DNA of 56,085 bases, taken from assembly GCA_016795155.1 (NCBI GenBank), contig JAEUIE010000021.1, positions 1 to 56,085 of the forward strand. The letters run 5' to 3'. The notes beneath the pieces were generated by a model, which was not told the DNA's origin, did not search any database, and saw nothing but the letters and a program-made list of their open reading frames with translations. This DNA is from Planctomycetia bacterium. Its GTDB lineage: Bacteria; Planctomycetota; Planctomycetia; Gemmatales; HRBIN36. This document shows positions 1 to 8,891 of this stretch, piece after piece; the stretch's first letter is position 1, and each line of letters opens with the position of its first letter. Both the position numbers and the translations under genes were made by a program.

Positions 1-3
1 GCG

Positions 4-43
4 GTCCCGCCCCCCACTTAAAGAGTGGGGGGCTAAATAGGAC
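4..43. repeat. GC-rich hairpin repeat, copy 1
   Basis: A palindrome with a CCCCCCACT / AGTGGGGGG stem, followed by GGCTAAATAGGAC. The same design (C-rich stem, then GGGGGCTAAATGGGAT) recurs twice near the right end of the window at 55317-55456. It lies outside any gene. Function unknown; it looks like a dispersed REP-like sequence. Confidence 0.6.
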
Positions 44-51
44 ATCACTGC

Positions 52-214
52 TGCACGGACAGCATACTCTGCCAGTAAGTCCGGCAGACTATGCTGCAGC
101 GATAGAACGACTTGGCTGAACAATTGACTTTTCCTTCACCCAAGCACGGAATGGGCCTCAGTTGTGTTAAGAATCGTTTGCGTGGGTACACGCAAACCAT
201 GGCATACGAGTAGT
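52..214 (-). repeat. Family I MITE-like element, diverged copy
   Basis: Read on the minus strand, this stretch aligns along its length with the elements at 21926-22078 and 23184-23334. It shares the GCCATGGTTTG start, a hairpin at 176-197 (8-bp stem GTTTGCGT/ACGCAAAC, loop GGGTAC on the plus strand), the internal block TGCTTGGGTGAAGGAAAAG, and a GCCGGAC..-type terminal hairpin. The ends have diverged from GGGTGCCA. It stops about 40 bp before the start of the zinc-ribbon gene at 253. Confidence 0.7.
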
Positions 215-252
215 ACTGATTCTGAATAATTCTAATTCGGTGACCAACCACT

Positions 253-711
253 ATGGCACTTGATAAGTCTGGAAAATGGTGGAAGGGCAGCACAGCAGCG
301 GATGCCCTCGAGTATTTGAACGAACTCGAGCCCGGCGGCTACTCCGTCGATGAAGTGCTTCCGCAATCCTGCGCATGTGGTTGTGTTACTTTTCAAGTTT
401 TTCGAAACGATAATGAACTGAGTTACTTGGTTTGCAGCGAATGCCGTACCAAGTCATTTGTGACTGATTCGGAACAACACGATGAAGGCGAAACCTACGA
501 GTTAATCAAGTGCTCTTGCAAGAATAAACGAATGCGGGTTTTCTTAGGCGTTCACAGCATCAGTGATAAAGAAGTCGCTAACTGGATGAGCATTTGTACG
601 ATTTGCGACAAATGTAAGGTCATCGGAAGTCCGCTTGATTGGGAGTTCGATACCGAGAAGTCGGATGAAACCTATGCCAAGCACACGCGCCCTCTAAACC
701 CCCAATCCTAG
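253..711 (+). CDS. Orphan double zinc-ribbon protein, function unknown
   Basis: This 152-residue soluble protein belongs to no family I recognise. Two cysteine clusters are visible. The first is CACGC near residue 41 with CSEC about 35 residues later. The second is KCSCKNK near residue 86 with CTICDKC about 30 residues later. Each half therefore looks like a small zinc ribbon. There is no signal peptide or membrane segment, and the tail is charged and probably disordered. The ATG follows a family I repeat element by 38 bp, and base composition is more AT-rich than the neighbouring metabolic genes, which fits acquired DNA. The next gene is on the opposite strand with its stop nearby. A role in nucleic-acid binding or protein contact is only a guess from the zinc sites. 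Confidence 0.65.
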   Translation: MALDKSGKWWKGSTAADALEYLNELEPGGYSVDEVLPQSCACGCVTFQVFRNDNELSYLVCSECRTKSFVTDSEQHDEGETYELIKCSCKNKRMRVFLGVHSISDKEVANWMSICTICDKCKVIGSPLDWEFDTEKSDETYAKHTRPLNPQS

Positions 712-720
712 CGGGATGAA

Positions 721-1578
721 CTATCGCTTCACCTCCTGCAACATCGTAGGCATTCCCGCCTGGCCTAGCACCATGCGCAAACAGGTGTACGCTGCCTCGG
801 TTACCTGTACAGGTTTCATCTTCCATATTTCCGGGTTCATGATCTCAGCGGTGACATAACCCTGGTAATCAATGTGCTTCAGGTAGTCGATCATGGGCTG
901 AAGTACGAAGTCCCCCTCGCCGGGAAATATACGGTCAGCGTCGGCAGCTAATTCCCTGGCAACGCCTGAAAGATCACAGAGTTGCACCGCGAAGAGATTT
1001 TCGTTGTTCAAGAGTGCCAGGTCTTCGAGCTTGCTCGGACCGGTGTAATAATGAAAAGCATCCAGGCAGATGCCCAGGTTAGGCGATTGAATCGAAGAGA
1101 CCAACGCGACAGCAGTGGGAATGGAAGAACACCAGCCGGAGTTGCTTCGAAACTCCAGAGCGAGTTTTACATCAAACGATGAAGCCAGTTCGGCCGCCTG
1201 GACCAGGCCGACCTGAGCCCGCTCCAAGGCCTGCGGTTCCAGTGTTTCCACCACATCCGGGACGATGGCCAGCGTTTGAATACCAAATTCCTGACAGAGG
1301 CTTAGTCGTCGCTGAAGTTGATCAAAGAGCGTTCGACGGGCTTCGCCTTGTGAGAACATCAAGCCACCCTGGTAGGCAGCTCCAATGAATGAAACGTTAC
1401 GATCCTTCAGCAGTTGTTTGATAGCTGATGGCTGTGCCCACGCGCCTTTGCCCTGCAGGTAGTCTTCCAGTTTGGTAAGCCAGACTTCCAGATACTGGCA
1501 TCCAGCATCAGCGCACGAGGCAATATCGTCGGCCAGGGTACCGTTCAATGTTGTCACGCTGCTGAGACTGACTTTCAT
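721..1578 (-). CDS. Sugar phosphate isomerase/epimerase (xylose isomerase-like TIM barrel)
   Basis: The protein has 285 residues, the usual length for AP-endonuclease-2/xylose-isomerase-like TIM barrels. Conserved metal-site regions are visible: LALEFRS (Glu) at mid-protein, ICLDAFHYY (Asp and His), VQLCDLSG, and the late TAEIMNPE (Glu), matching the Glu-Asp-His-Glu divalent-metal site of the family. No signal peptide is seen, so it is probably cytoplasmic. An AAGGT sequence lies 7 bp before the ATG. Such proteins isomerise or epimerise sugars or inositol derivatives; the substrate cannot be told from sequence. It stands alone, with its 3' end facing the zinc-ribbon gene. Confidence 0.85.
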   Translation of the reverse strand: MKVSLSSVTTLNGTLADDIASCADAGCQYLEVWLTKLEDYLQGKGAWAQPSAIKQLLKDRNVSFIGAAYQGGLMFSQGEARRTLFDQLQRRLSLCQEFGIQTLAIVPDVVETLEPQALERAQVGLVQAAELASSFDVKLALEFRSNSGWCSSIPTAVALVSSIQSPNLGICLDAFHYYTGPSKLEDLALLNNENLFAVQLCDLSGVARELAADADRIFPGEGDFVLQPMIDYLKHIDYQGYVTAEIMNPEIWKMKPVQVTEAAYTCLRMVLGQAGMPTMLQEVKR

Positions 1579-1662
1579 GGTGCGACCTTTTCAGGTTTTG
1601 TTTATTGAGTGAGCGTTTTCAGAGTAGGTATCAATCCATCAGTCCAAATAAAGAATCTGGTC

Positions 1663-1792
1663 TCAGGCCCAACGGGCCAGGATAACTCAGCCCAGGGCAC
1701 CGCCCTGGGTGAATAAGCCAGATGCAGAATAAGCCCTGAAAGGGCGAGACAAACGCATGCGAATGATTGTTATCCCGCCCCGTTGGGGCTGA
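1663..1792. repeat. Family V palindromic element with 24-bp imperfect inverted ends
   Basis: The left end (1663-1686, TCAGGCCCAACGGG...) and the right end (1769-1792, ...CCCGTTGGGGCTGA) are inverted copies agreeing at 20 of 24 positions. Each end is itself a small hairpin. Two more hairpins lie inside: CCCAGGGC/GCCCTGGG at 1691-1709 and GCCCT/AGGGC at 1733-1745. It fills most of the 372-bp gap between the isomerase and amidase genes. I see no gene in the rest of that gap. Similar CCCAGGGC..GCCCTGGG repeats are common in planctomycete and verrucomicrobial genomes. Confidence 0.75.
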
Positions 1793-1950
1793 AACAAGGA
1801 GATGTACTACATAGCAACCTCAGCCACCATCTGGTTTCCACCCACTTTCAATTTGCTCGTCAGTATCCATCTTATCAAATCCTTTGCTGCTATCTTCACG
1901 TGCTGACATCGTGTATCGTGTACCCTTTACACCATGAACCGGAATGAACC

Positions 1951-3600
1951 ATGTTATCACGTCGGCGCTGGGTGCAGACTATTGCAGGAATGGGGATTGG
2001 CACCACCACGTTTCAGCGGGCATTGGCTGCACAGACAGGCAGTCAGCCTCGTGCCAATGTTACCCCCGAGATGATTCAGCAGGCGGAATGGATTGCAGGC
2101 ATCACACTGACTGAAGACGAACGCAAACGCCTTGCCGGAATGATGACTTCACAACTGCAGTCGTTTGCTTCCATGCGGCAAGTGAAGTTGGAGAATGACA
2201 TTCCGCCGGCACTGGTGTTTCAGCCTACGGCTTCACATACCGGGCAGCGGGAACTGGGAAGCATCAGCCTGGCGATGCCACGGCATGTCAGCAAGCCGAG
2301 AGCGGAAGATGACCTGGCATTTGCTTCCATGATCACCCTGAGCCACCTGATTCGCACCAGCCAGATGAGTTCACAGGAGCTTACTCAGTTTTATCTGAAG
2401 CGATTGAAGAAGTATGATCCGAAACTGCTGTGTGTCGTCAGCCTGACTGAAGACCTGGCCATGAAACAAGCCGAGCAGGCGGACCAGGAAATAGCACAGG
2501 GAAAATACCGTGGGCCTTTGCACGGCATACCCTGGGGCGCCAAAGATCTGATTGCCTATCCGGGTTACAAAACAACCTGGGGTGCCGGACCGTACAAAGA
2601 ACAAACTCTCAATACCAAAGCGACGGTTGCACGCAAGCTGGAAGAAGCCGGCGCTGTCATGATTGCCAAGCTCACGCTTGGAGCCTTGGCGATGGGCGAT
2701 GGCTGGTTTGGCGGCATGACGCGCAACCCGTGGAACATCAAGCAGGGGTCATCGGGTTCATCCGCAGGCTCAGCATCAGCAACCTCGGCAGGCTTGGTCG
2801 GTTTTGCCATTGGAACCGAAACACTCGGCAGCATCGTGTCGCCTTGCACTCGTTGCGGAGTCACCGGTTTACGCCCCACGTTTGGCAGAGTCAGCAGGCA
2901 TGGCTGCATGGCGCTTGCCTGGAGTATGGACAAGATCGGCCCGATTGCTCGCACCGTGGAAGATTGTGCATTCATCTTCAATGCCATACAAGGTATTGAT
3001 GCCGATGATCCGAGTACCGTAGACCGTGGATTTACTTACCCCTCTCCCAAGCCGCTGCGATCCATGCGGGTGGGGTATGTTGCCAGCAGCAAATCGATTG
3101 ATGAGCGGGAAGAGTTGCGAACACTTCGCGATCTCGGTGTTGAGCTGGTTCCGATCAAGATCCCTGCTCAATCGCGAGTCATGCCTTTGTTCACGATACT
3201 GACAGCCGAGGCTGGTGCCTGTTTTGATGAACTCACACGTAAAGGAATCAAGGAAGGCATAGGCACCTGGCCTGGAACGTTCCAGCAGGCACAGATGATT
3301 TCTGCAGTGGAGTATTTGCGTGCCAACCGTATCAGAACCCAACTCATGCGGGAAATGGACGACATCATGAAAGACATTGACCTGTATGTCGCAGGCAATG
3401 ACCTGATCCTGACTAACTTCACCGGCCATCCTCAGGTAGTCATGCCTTTCGGGTTCAACAAAAGTTCTGATGGGACCGAAACGCCGAAGGCCATTACCTT
3501 TACCGGCCGGCTATTTGGCGAAAGTGAACTGCTCACGGTAACGAACGCATTTCAGCAGAAAACCGGATATCACCTGCGCCGACCATCGCTGCCGAGTTGA
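1951..3600 (+). CDS. Amidase-signature hydrolase with twin-arginine signal
   Basis: This 549-residue amidase-signature enzyme hydrolyses amide bonds by a Ser-cisSer-Lys triad. Visible are Lys198 in GAKDL, the Ser-rich QGSSGSSAGSA loop around residues 268-278, and the nucleophile Ser294 in GTETLGSI. The N-terminus MLSRRRWVQT followed by a hydrophobic stretch ending in ALAAQ looks like a Tat signal, so the enzyme probably acts outside the cytoplasm, unlike GatA. A stretch of about 100 residues precedes the catalytic domain and may be a family-specific extension. GatB and GatC genes are absent nearby, which argues against a tRNA amidotransferase. The substrate is unknown. Confidence 0.88.
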   Translation: MLSRRRWVQTIAGMGIGTTTFQRALAAQTGSQPRANVTPEMIQQAEWIAGITLTEDERKRLAGMMTSQLQSFASMRQVKLENDIPPALVFQPTASHTGQRELGSISLAMPRHVSKPRAEDDLAFASMITLSHLIRTSQMSSQELTQFYLKRLKKYDPKLLCVVSLTEDLAMKQAEQADQEIAQGKYRGPLHGIPWGAKDLIAYPGYKTTWGAGPYKEQTLNTKATVARKLEEAGAVMIAKLTLGALAMGDGWFGGMTRNPWNIKQGSSGSSAGSASATSAGLVGFAIGTETLGSIVSPCTRCGVTGLRPTFGRVSRHGCMALAWSMDKIGPIARTVEDCAFIFNAIQGIDADDPSTVDRGFTYPSPKPLRSMRVGYVASSKSIDEREELRTLRDLGVELVPIKIPAQSRVMPLFTILTAEAGACFDELTRKGIKEGIGTWPGTFQQAQMISAVEYLRANRIRTQLMREMDDIMKDIDLYVAGNDLILTNFTGHPQVVMPFGFNKSSDGTETPKAITFTGRLFGESELLTVTNAFQQKTGYHLRRPSLPS

Positions 3601-3642
3601 ACTGCGGTATAATGTTCGTTGTCGATTGCCGAGGGAATTGCG

Positions 3643-5214
3643 ATGTACCGGCGAAACATGGTTCCATTTCTGCTGGCAATTTGCACCTCAGCATTGATTG
3701 GTCTGAGTGCACAGTCAGCCGACGAAGAGTATCGGCTGGAGATGCTGGGCGTGGTTGATACCAGCCAGTTTCCGGAAGTGGGCATCAAGTTTCGCATTCT
3801 GAACAGCAAGGGTGAGCCTGCCAAAGAACTGCCTCGTGCAGATATTGTGGTGTATGAAGATGGCAAAGAAGTGCATCGCATTAAGCCGAAAATTCTTCGC
3901 GAAGTGCCTTCGTCGGCCATGCTGGTATTCGATACTTCAGGTAGCATGGCCAGGCAGGAAAAACTGGCGGAAGCACAACGGGCCTCCACGATATTTCTTG
4001 ATCAGCTGCACCCTGACACACATTGCGGGCTGGTGCTGTTTCACCATGAACCGTATGGCCGCTATGCAGCCCGGAAAGACCGTGGAGCTCTGTTCCAGGC
4101 CATCAGTGAGTGCCAGGCTGCGGGCGGTACAGCCTGCTTCGATGCCATCAAAACTGCTTTGAATGAAATGGATCAGGATGGCCGAGACAAGCGGCATGCC
4201 CTGGTCGTGATGACCGATGGCCGTGATGTGAACAGCAAAGCCAAACTGGATGAAGTGATTCAGCTTGCCAAATCGCTCGAAACACCCGTTCACACCATTG
4301 GACTCGGCGAAGCGGGCAGGCAACAACCGGTACGCACTTTGCTTGTCCTGGATCGCAGTGGCAGTATGTCAGACCGCAACAAGATGACTGGCCTGAAGCG
4401 GGCTGCCTTACGGTATATCGATCTGTTGCCTGAACAGGGTGCGGAGACTTCGCTGATTTCATTCAGTTCGTCGGTTTCATCAGCTGAGGAATTCAGTGCA
4501 GATAAAGCAACATTGAAAAGCAAGATACAGTCGCTGCAGCCTCGAGGCGACACAGCAATCTATGATGCTTTGTGGGATGCATTGGAAACCATGAACGCTG
4601 CACGTGTTGCCGGTGCAGGCAAACCACCCAGACAGGCGCTCATCCTGCTGACCGATGGCCTGGATAATCGCAGCAGGCATCATCCCAATGATATCGTTGA
4701 ACGAGCCAAGCAGGATGATGTCCGCATCTATACGTTGGGACTGGGTACCGGTCGGGAAATCGACAAGAATGTACTTCAAGGCCTGGCAGATGAAACCGGT
4801 GGGCAGTTCTTCCATATCGAATCGCCTGATAAGCTCACCGAGGTCTTCGAAGAACTTTCCATTGCACTTCATGATGATGGCATTGATGAACAGGCCTTGC
4901 AACGGCTGGCTGCCTCCACCGGCGGGCAGTACTACCATGTGCGGGAAATAGGCAAACTGAAATCGGCATTCGAGCAACTGGCGGCAACCGTTGAAAACAC
5001 TCACAGTATCAAATTCCTCAGCCAGCGAGCCAGGCAGGATGGCACCGCTCGTGGAATCGAGATTAAACTGGGTTCACTCACTTCAACGCAGGCTGGTTAT
5101 GCCACGCATGGCTTGTTGACACCCCAGAGTCATTCGGGGTTGTACCTCACTGGATTAATCCTGCTGCTGGTCATGATGCTCTTGCCCATGCTCTGGCGGT
5201 CGCGGACGGTTTAG
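3643..5214 (+). CDS. Membrane-anchored protein with two von Willebrand A domains
   Basis: The protein has 523 residues from the ATG at 3643, chosen because GAGG lies 8 bp upstream and a signal peptide follows directly; a TTG at 3619 would add 8 residues. After the signal peptide come two successive VWA domains, each with an intact metal-ion-dependent adhesion motif: DTSGSM near residue 92 and DRSGSM near residue 236. The C-terminus has one membrane helix (LYLTGLILLLVMMLLPML) followed by a short basic tail. The predicted topology puts both VWA domains outside the cytoplasmic membrane. VWA proteins mediate protein contacts; the partner is unknown. It starts 42 bp after the amidase, so the two may be co-transcribed. 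Confidence 0.8.
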   Translation: MYRRNMVPFLLAICTSALIGLSAQSADEEYRLEMLGVVDTSQFPEVGIKFRILNSKGEPAKELPRADIVVYEDGKEVHRIKPKILREVPSSAMLVFDTSGSMARQEKLAEAQRASTIFLDQLHPDTHCGLVLFHHEPYGRYAARKDRGALFQAISECQAAGGTACFDAIKTALNEMDQDGRDKRHALVVMTDGRDVNSKAKLDEVIQLAKSLETPVHTIGLGEAGRQQPVRTLLVLDRSGSMSDRNKMTGLKRAALRYIDLLPEQGAETSLISFSSSVSSAEEFSADKATLKSKIQSLQPRGDTAIYDALWDALETMNAARVAGAGKPPRQALILLTDGLDNRSRHHPNDIVERAKQDDVRIYTLGLGTGREIDKNVLQGLADETGGQFFHIESPDKLTEVFEELSIALHDDGIDEQALQRLAASTGGQYYHVREIGKLKSAFEQLAATVENTHSIKFLSQRARQDGTARGIEIKLGSLTSTQAGYATHGLLTPQSHSGLYLTGLILLLVMMLLPMLWRSRTV

Positions 5215-5227
5215 GAGCCAATTGATA

Positions 5228-5333
5228 AACCGTGGCAAGGTTATTCGGTACTCCGAATGACCCTGTTGTTCTGCGATAACACCTTAGCCTCGCAGGGTGA
5301 TGCATGAATACATGCATTAACCCTGCTACAGCT
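5228..5333. repeat. Family II palindromic element (GTACTC-loop hairpins)
   Basis: The ends are inverted (AACCGTGGCAAGG at left, CCCTGCTACAGCT at right). The left hairpin has stem ATTCG/CGAAT around the loop GTACTC (5248-5253). The right hairpin has stem ATGCAT/ATGCAT around GAATAC (5306-5311), one base from GAGTAC. Related elements lie at 19699-19802 and 23082-23183. It occupies about a third of the roughly 340-bp gap before the kinase gene; I see no gene in the remainder. Confidence 0.75.
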
Positions 5334-5556
5334 AACCAGTTCTTCAAAAGAAACGCCTGCTCCGGAGATGAAGTGAATGCTGTTGCATTGACGGAGATGT
5401 GTTACCACCTCATCAATCAGATTGCGGTTATCAGAAGACATAATCTCTTCAATTCAACATGGATACATCCAGAATCCACAGTTTATCATGCTTGTATTCA
5501 AAATGGAAATGACGGATACTGGCCATTGAAATGATGAAAAGAAATTGAGCAATGGC

Positions 5557-8500
5557 ATGACAACCGAGAGCCTTTACGAACTGTTGATCAAAACACCATC
5601 AGCTGAGCGAGAAGCAGTGCTGGATCGGATTTGTGCCGGTGATCCGGTACTTCGAGCCAAAGCGAATGCTTTAATGGAACAAGAATCGTCAACACCTGAT
5701 GTTGTTCAAGCGTTAACCCAGGAAATGACTTCCGGGTTTGAAACGGGAGAATTCAAAGCAACGTCCGGCCCGATTCCTGGGCAAGTCATCGCCGGTCGAT
5801 ATACGCTGATTGAACGAATCGGTGAAGGGGGCATGGGCGAAGTCTGGGTAGCCAGGCAGACTGAACCGGTGAAACGCAAGGTTGCTATCAAGCTTATCAA
5901 GGCAGGTATGGATTCCAGGCTGGTTCTGCAGCGGTTCGAGCAGGAACGGCAGGCCCTGGCCATGATGGATCATCAGAATATTGCCAAAGTACTGGATGGT
6001 GGATTGACACAGGATCGTCATCCGTTTTTTGTGATGGAACTGGTGCATGGTCAACCCCTCACTAAATTCTGTGATGATGCCAAACTGGGTATTCGGGAAC
6101 GGCTGGAAGTGTTCATTCCTATCTGCCAGGCAGTGCAACATGCACATCAGAAAGGGATTGTGCATCGCGATCTGAAACCTGGGAATATTCTGGTATCTGT
6201 CCATGATGGTAAACCAGTTCCCAAGGTTATTGATTTTGGTGTGGCCAAGGCCACCAGTGGTCGATTGACTGACGATTCGCTTTCCACACAGTTTGGTGCC
6301 GTGGTAGGCACGCTCGAATATATGTCACCAGAACAGGCTGGCTTGACCGGCGAAGATATTGATACCAGGTCTGACATCTATTCTCTGGGAGTACTGCTCT
6401 ACGAATTGTTAACCGGTTTCCGCCCGATTGATGCCAGGCGACTCAAGAAAGCAGCGTTGACGGAAATGATTCGCATGATCAGGGAAGAGGAGCCTTCCAA
6501 ACCATCGACCAGGTTCTCGACCGATGAATCGGCTCCCTCGATGGCTGCATTGCGTCATACCGAGCCAAGAAAGCTGGTAAGTCTCCTGCGAGGTGAACTC
6601 GATTGGGTGGTGATGAAGTGCCTGGAGAAAGATCGCAGTCGTCGATATGAAACAGCCAATGGCTTGTCTCTGGAACTGCAGCGGTATCTGGCCGGCGAAA
6701 CGGTCATGGCTGCTCCTCCGAGTACGATGTATCGATTGCAGAAGTTCATCGCCCGGAACCGGGTAGTCGTTCTGGCCAGTGGCGCTGTCGCTGCAGCGCT
6801 ATTGGCTGGCATAATTGGATTTGCATGGCAGGCAAACCTTGCAAGGAAAGAGCGTGACGCCGCCATCGTGGCACAGCAATCCGAAGCGGAACAACGTCGT
6901 CGGGCCGACGAGCAGAAGGCAGCCGCTGAAGCCCAGAGAGCACGTGCAGAATCGGCAGAAGCTGAAGCAAAACGCCGTGCGGAAGAGTTGGAGAAAGTTG
7001 CTGAGTTTCAGGGGAAAATGCTTTCGCAGGTTAATCCCGCCCAGGCAGGAACACGGCTTTCAGAAGATGTTCGCACGCGATTCAATGCTTCGTTATCCAA
7101 GACTGGTGTCTCGGAAGCGGAACAGAAATCGCAACAGGAAATGTTCGCAAGTCAGTGGAGCAGGGTAAATACCACCGATGCAGCTCTGGATCTGATTGAC
7201 CAAACCATTCTCAAGCCCGCGATAGCAGCTATCGACAAGCAATTTGTGGATCAACCCGTCGTGTCAGCTAATTTGAAGCATGTTCTGGCGGAGAGGTACC
7301 ACGACCTGGGATTGAACCAGGCTGCCATGACACTGGAACATCAGGTACTGGCAGAACGGCAACGTGTACTGGGTGTGGATCATCCCGATACTCTGATTTC
7401 CATGGGTAACCTGGGGGTGTATCTGAATGCCCTGGATAAGCGTAAAGAGGCAGAGCCATACTATCGGGAAGCCCTGGAAAAGAGCCGTCGGGTGCGAGGG
7501 GATGATCATCCCGAAACGCTGGTCTGTATTGCCAATATGGGATCGATGCTTCGCGTCAATGGAAAATTCAGTGAGGCTGAAGTGTTATTTCGCGAGGCTC
7601 TGGATAAAAGACGCCGAATTCTGGGTGAAGAGAACCCTGAAACGCTGACATCGCTGGATGATTGGGGAATGCTGCTGAAAGATCAGGGTAAGTTGAACGA
7701 AGCAGAACCCTATTATCGAGAGACTTTAGAAAAACGACGTCGAGTCCTGGGAGAAGATCATCGCGATACGGTACGATCGGCCAATAATCTCGCCACCTTG
7801 TTGAAAGACCAGGGAAAACTCGAGGAATCGATCACGTACTTCAGGCAGATAGTGGAGATTCGTCGAAAAACGCTTGGCGATGTTCATCCGGACACGCTTC
7901 GGGCCATCCAGAACCTTGGTGCTGTATTGAATAGCAACGGTAATAACAACGAGGCAGAAGCCCTGCTCCGCGAAGCACTGGCCAGTCAACGCCGCATACT
8001 GGGTACCGATCATCACAGCACCCTTACCACCCTGGGAAACCTGTCGGTTCTGATGATCGGTCAGAACAAGCTGGCTGAGGCAGAACCCTTGTGCAGGGAA
8101 ACGCTGGAACGTCGACGACGACTCCTGGGTGACAATCATCAGGAAACGCTGATAGCAAACAATGTGATGGGTCTTGTGCTGGCACGGCAGAAAAAGGAAA
8201 CCGAGGCAGAACCGTACTGGCGAGACACCATGACTATCAGCCAGCGTGTACTGGGGCCTGCCCATCCCGACACCATGATCTATACCCATAATCTGGCCAG
8301 ACTTATGGCTGATCAGAACAAGAATGACGAAGCAGAAAAGCTCTATCGCGAAGTCGTTCAACGTGGTGGACCTGCTATCGGGGCCGGGCATCCTATCGTC
8401 ATGAGTGCCACCCGGCATCTCAGCAGTCTGCTGTTGCAGCAGAAACGGTATGCTGAAGCCGTTGAACTTCTGACCCAGGCAGAACCGGCGGCCCGCAAGT

Positions 8501-8799
8501 CGCTAACGGGCGCCAATGAACGAACCCTGGCAGCCTTGATTGAAAATCTGGGAAGGGCCCGGACACGCTTGGGACAGTTTACAGCCGCTGAAGCCAATAT
8601 TCAGGAGGCCCATGCCCTTTACCTGAAGTTACGTGGACCTGAAAGTACTGAGATACGAAACTGCATGAAACTGTTTGTTGAATTCTACCAACTCTGGGAT
8701 AAGTCCGAGCCGGGCAAAGGATATGACACTCGAGCAGCAGACTGGCAGAAGAAGCTCGATGCCAGCCAGCCAGCGGGAAAATCTGCTGAGAAAAAATAA
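5557..8799 (+). CDS. Ser/Thr protein kinase with transmembrane helix and TPR sensor region
   Basis: This 1080-residue Hanks-type kinase phosphorylates Ser/Thr and senses through a repeat domain. The order is: a short N-terminal region; kinase domain at residues about 80-370 with GEGGMGEVW glycine loop, VAIKLIK lysine, HRDLKPGN (Asp205), DFGVAK (Asp226) and SPEQA; one membrane helix at about 403-425; an Ala/Glu/Arg-rich coiled coil; then some ten kinesin-light-chain-like TPR units (repeating EAEPLYREAL..RRRxLGxDHPxTL) to near residue 1050. The start is uncertain between ATG 5557 and TTG 5545. An ECF sigma gene follows 92 bp downstream on the same strand. Kinase-linked ECF factors are a known planctomycete arrangement, which suggests that the kinase controls the sigma factor. 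Confidence 0.93.
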   Translation: MTTESLYELLIKTPSAEREAVLDRICAGDPVLRAKANALMEQESSTPDVVQALTQEMTSGFETGEFKATSGPIPGQVIAGRYTLIERIGEGGMGEVWVARQTEPVKRKVAIKLIKAGMDSRLVLQRFEQERQALAMMDHQNIAKVLDGGLTQDRHPFFVMELVHGQPLTKFCDDAKLGIRERLEVFIPICQAVQHAHQKGIVHRDLKPGNILVSVHDGKPVPKVIDFGVAKATSGRLTDDSLSTQFGAVVGTLEYMSPEQAGLTGEDIDTRSDIYSLGVLLYELLTGFRPIDARRLKKAALTEMIRMIREEEPSKPSTRFSTDESAPSMAALRHTEPRKLVSLLRGELDWVVMKCLEKDRSRRYETANGLSLELQRYLAGETVMAAPPSTMYRLQKFIARNRVVVLASGAVAAALLAGIIGFAWQANLARKERDAAIVAQQSEAEQRRRADEQKAAAEAQRARAESAEAEAKRRAEELEKVAEFQGKMLSQVNPAQAGTRLSEDVRTRFNASLSKTGVSEAEQKSQQEMFASQWSRVNTTDAALDLIDQTILKPAIAAIDKQFVDQPVVSANLKHVLAERYHDLGLNQAAMTLEHQVLAERQRVLGVDHPDTLISMGNLGVYLNALDKRKEAEPYYREALEKSRRVRGDDHPETLVCIANMGSMLRVNGKFSEAEVLFREALDKRRRILGEENPETLTSLDDWGMLLKDQGKLNEAEPYYRETLEKRRRVLGEDHRDTVRSANNLATLLKDQGKLEESITYFRQIVEIRRKTLGDVHPDTLRAIQNLGAVLNSNGNNNEAEALLREALASQRRILGTDHHSTLTTLGNLSVLMIGQNKLAEAEPLCRETLERRRRLLGDNHQETLIANNVMGLVLARQKKETEAEPYWRDTMTISQRVLGPAHPDTMIYTHNLARLMADQNKNDEAEKLYREVVQRGGPAIGAGHPIVMSATRHLSSLLLQQKRYAEAVELLTQAEPAARKSLTGANERTLAALIENLGRARTRLGQFTAAEANIQEAHALYLKLRGPESTEIRNCMKLFVEFYQLWDKSEPGKGYDTRAADWQKKLDASQPAGKSAEKK

Positions 8800-8891
8800 T
8801 TCAGTCTGATGCTGTTTCCCCCGATTTTACGCTCTTGTGTGTAGGAACATTACAGGTTGATACGGACAATGAGCATGGGTAAGGCAGCATT

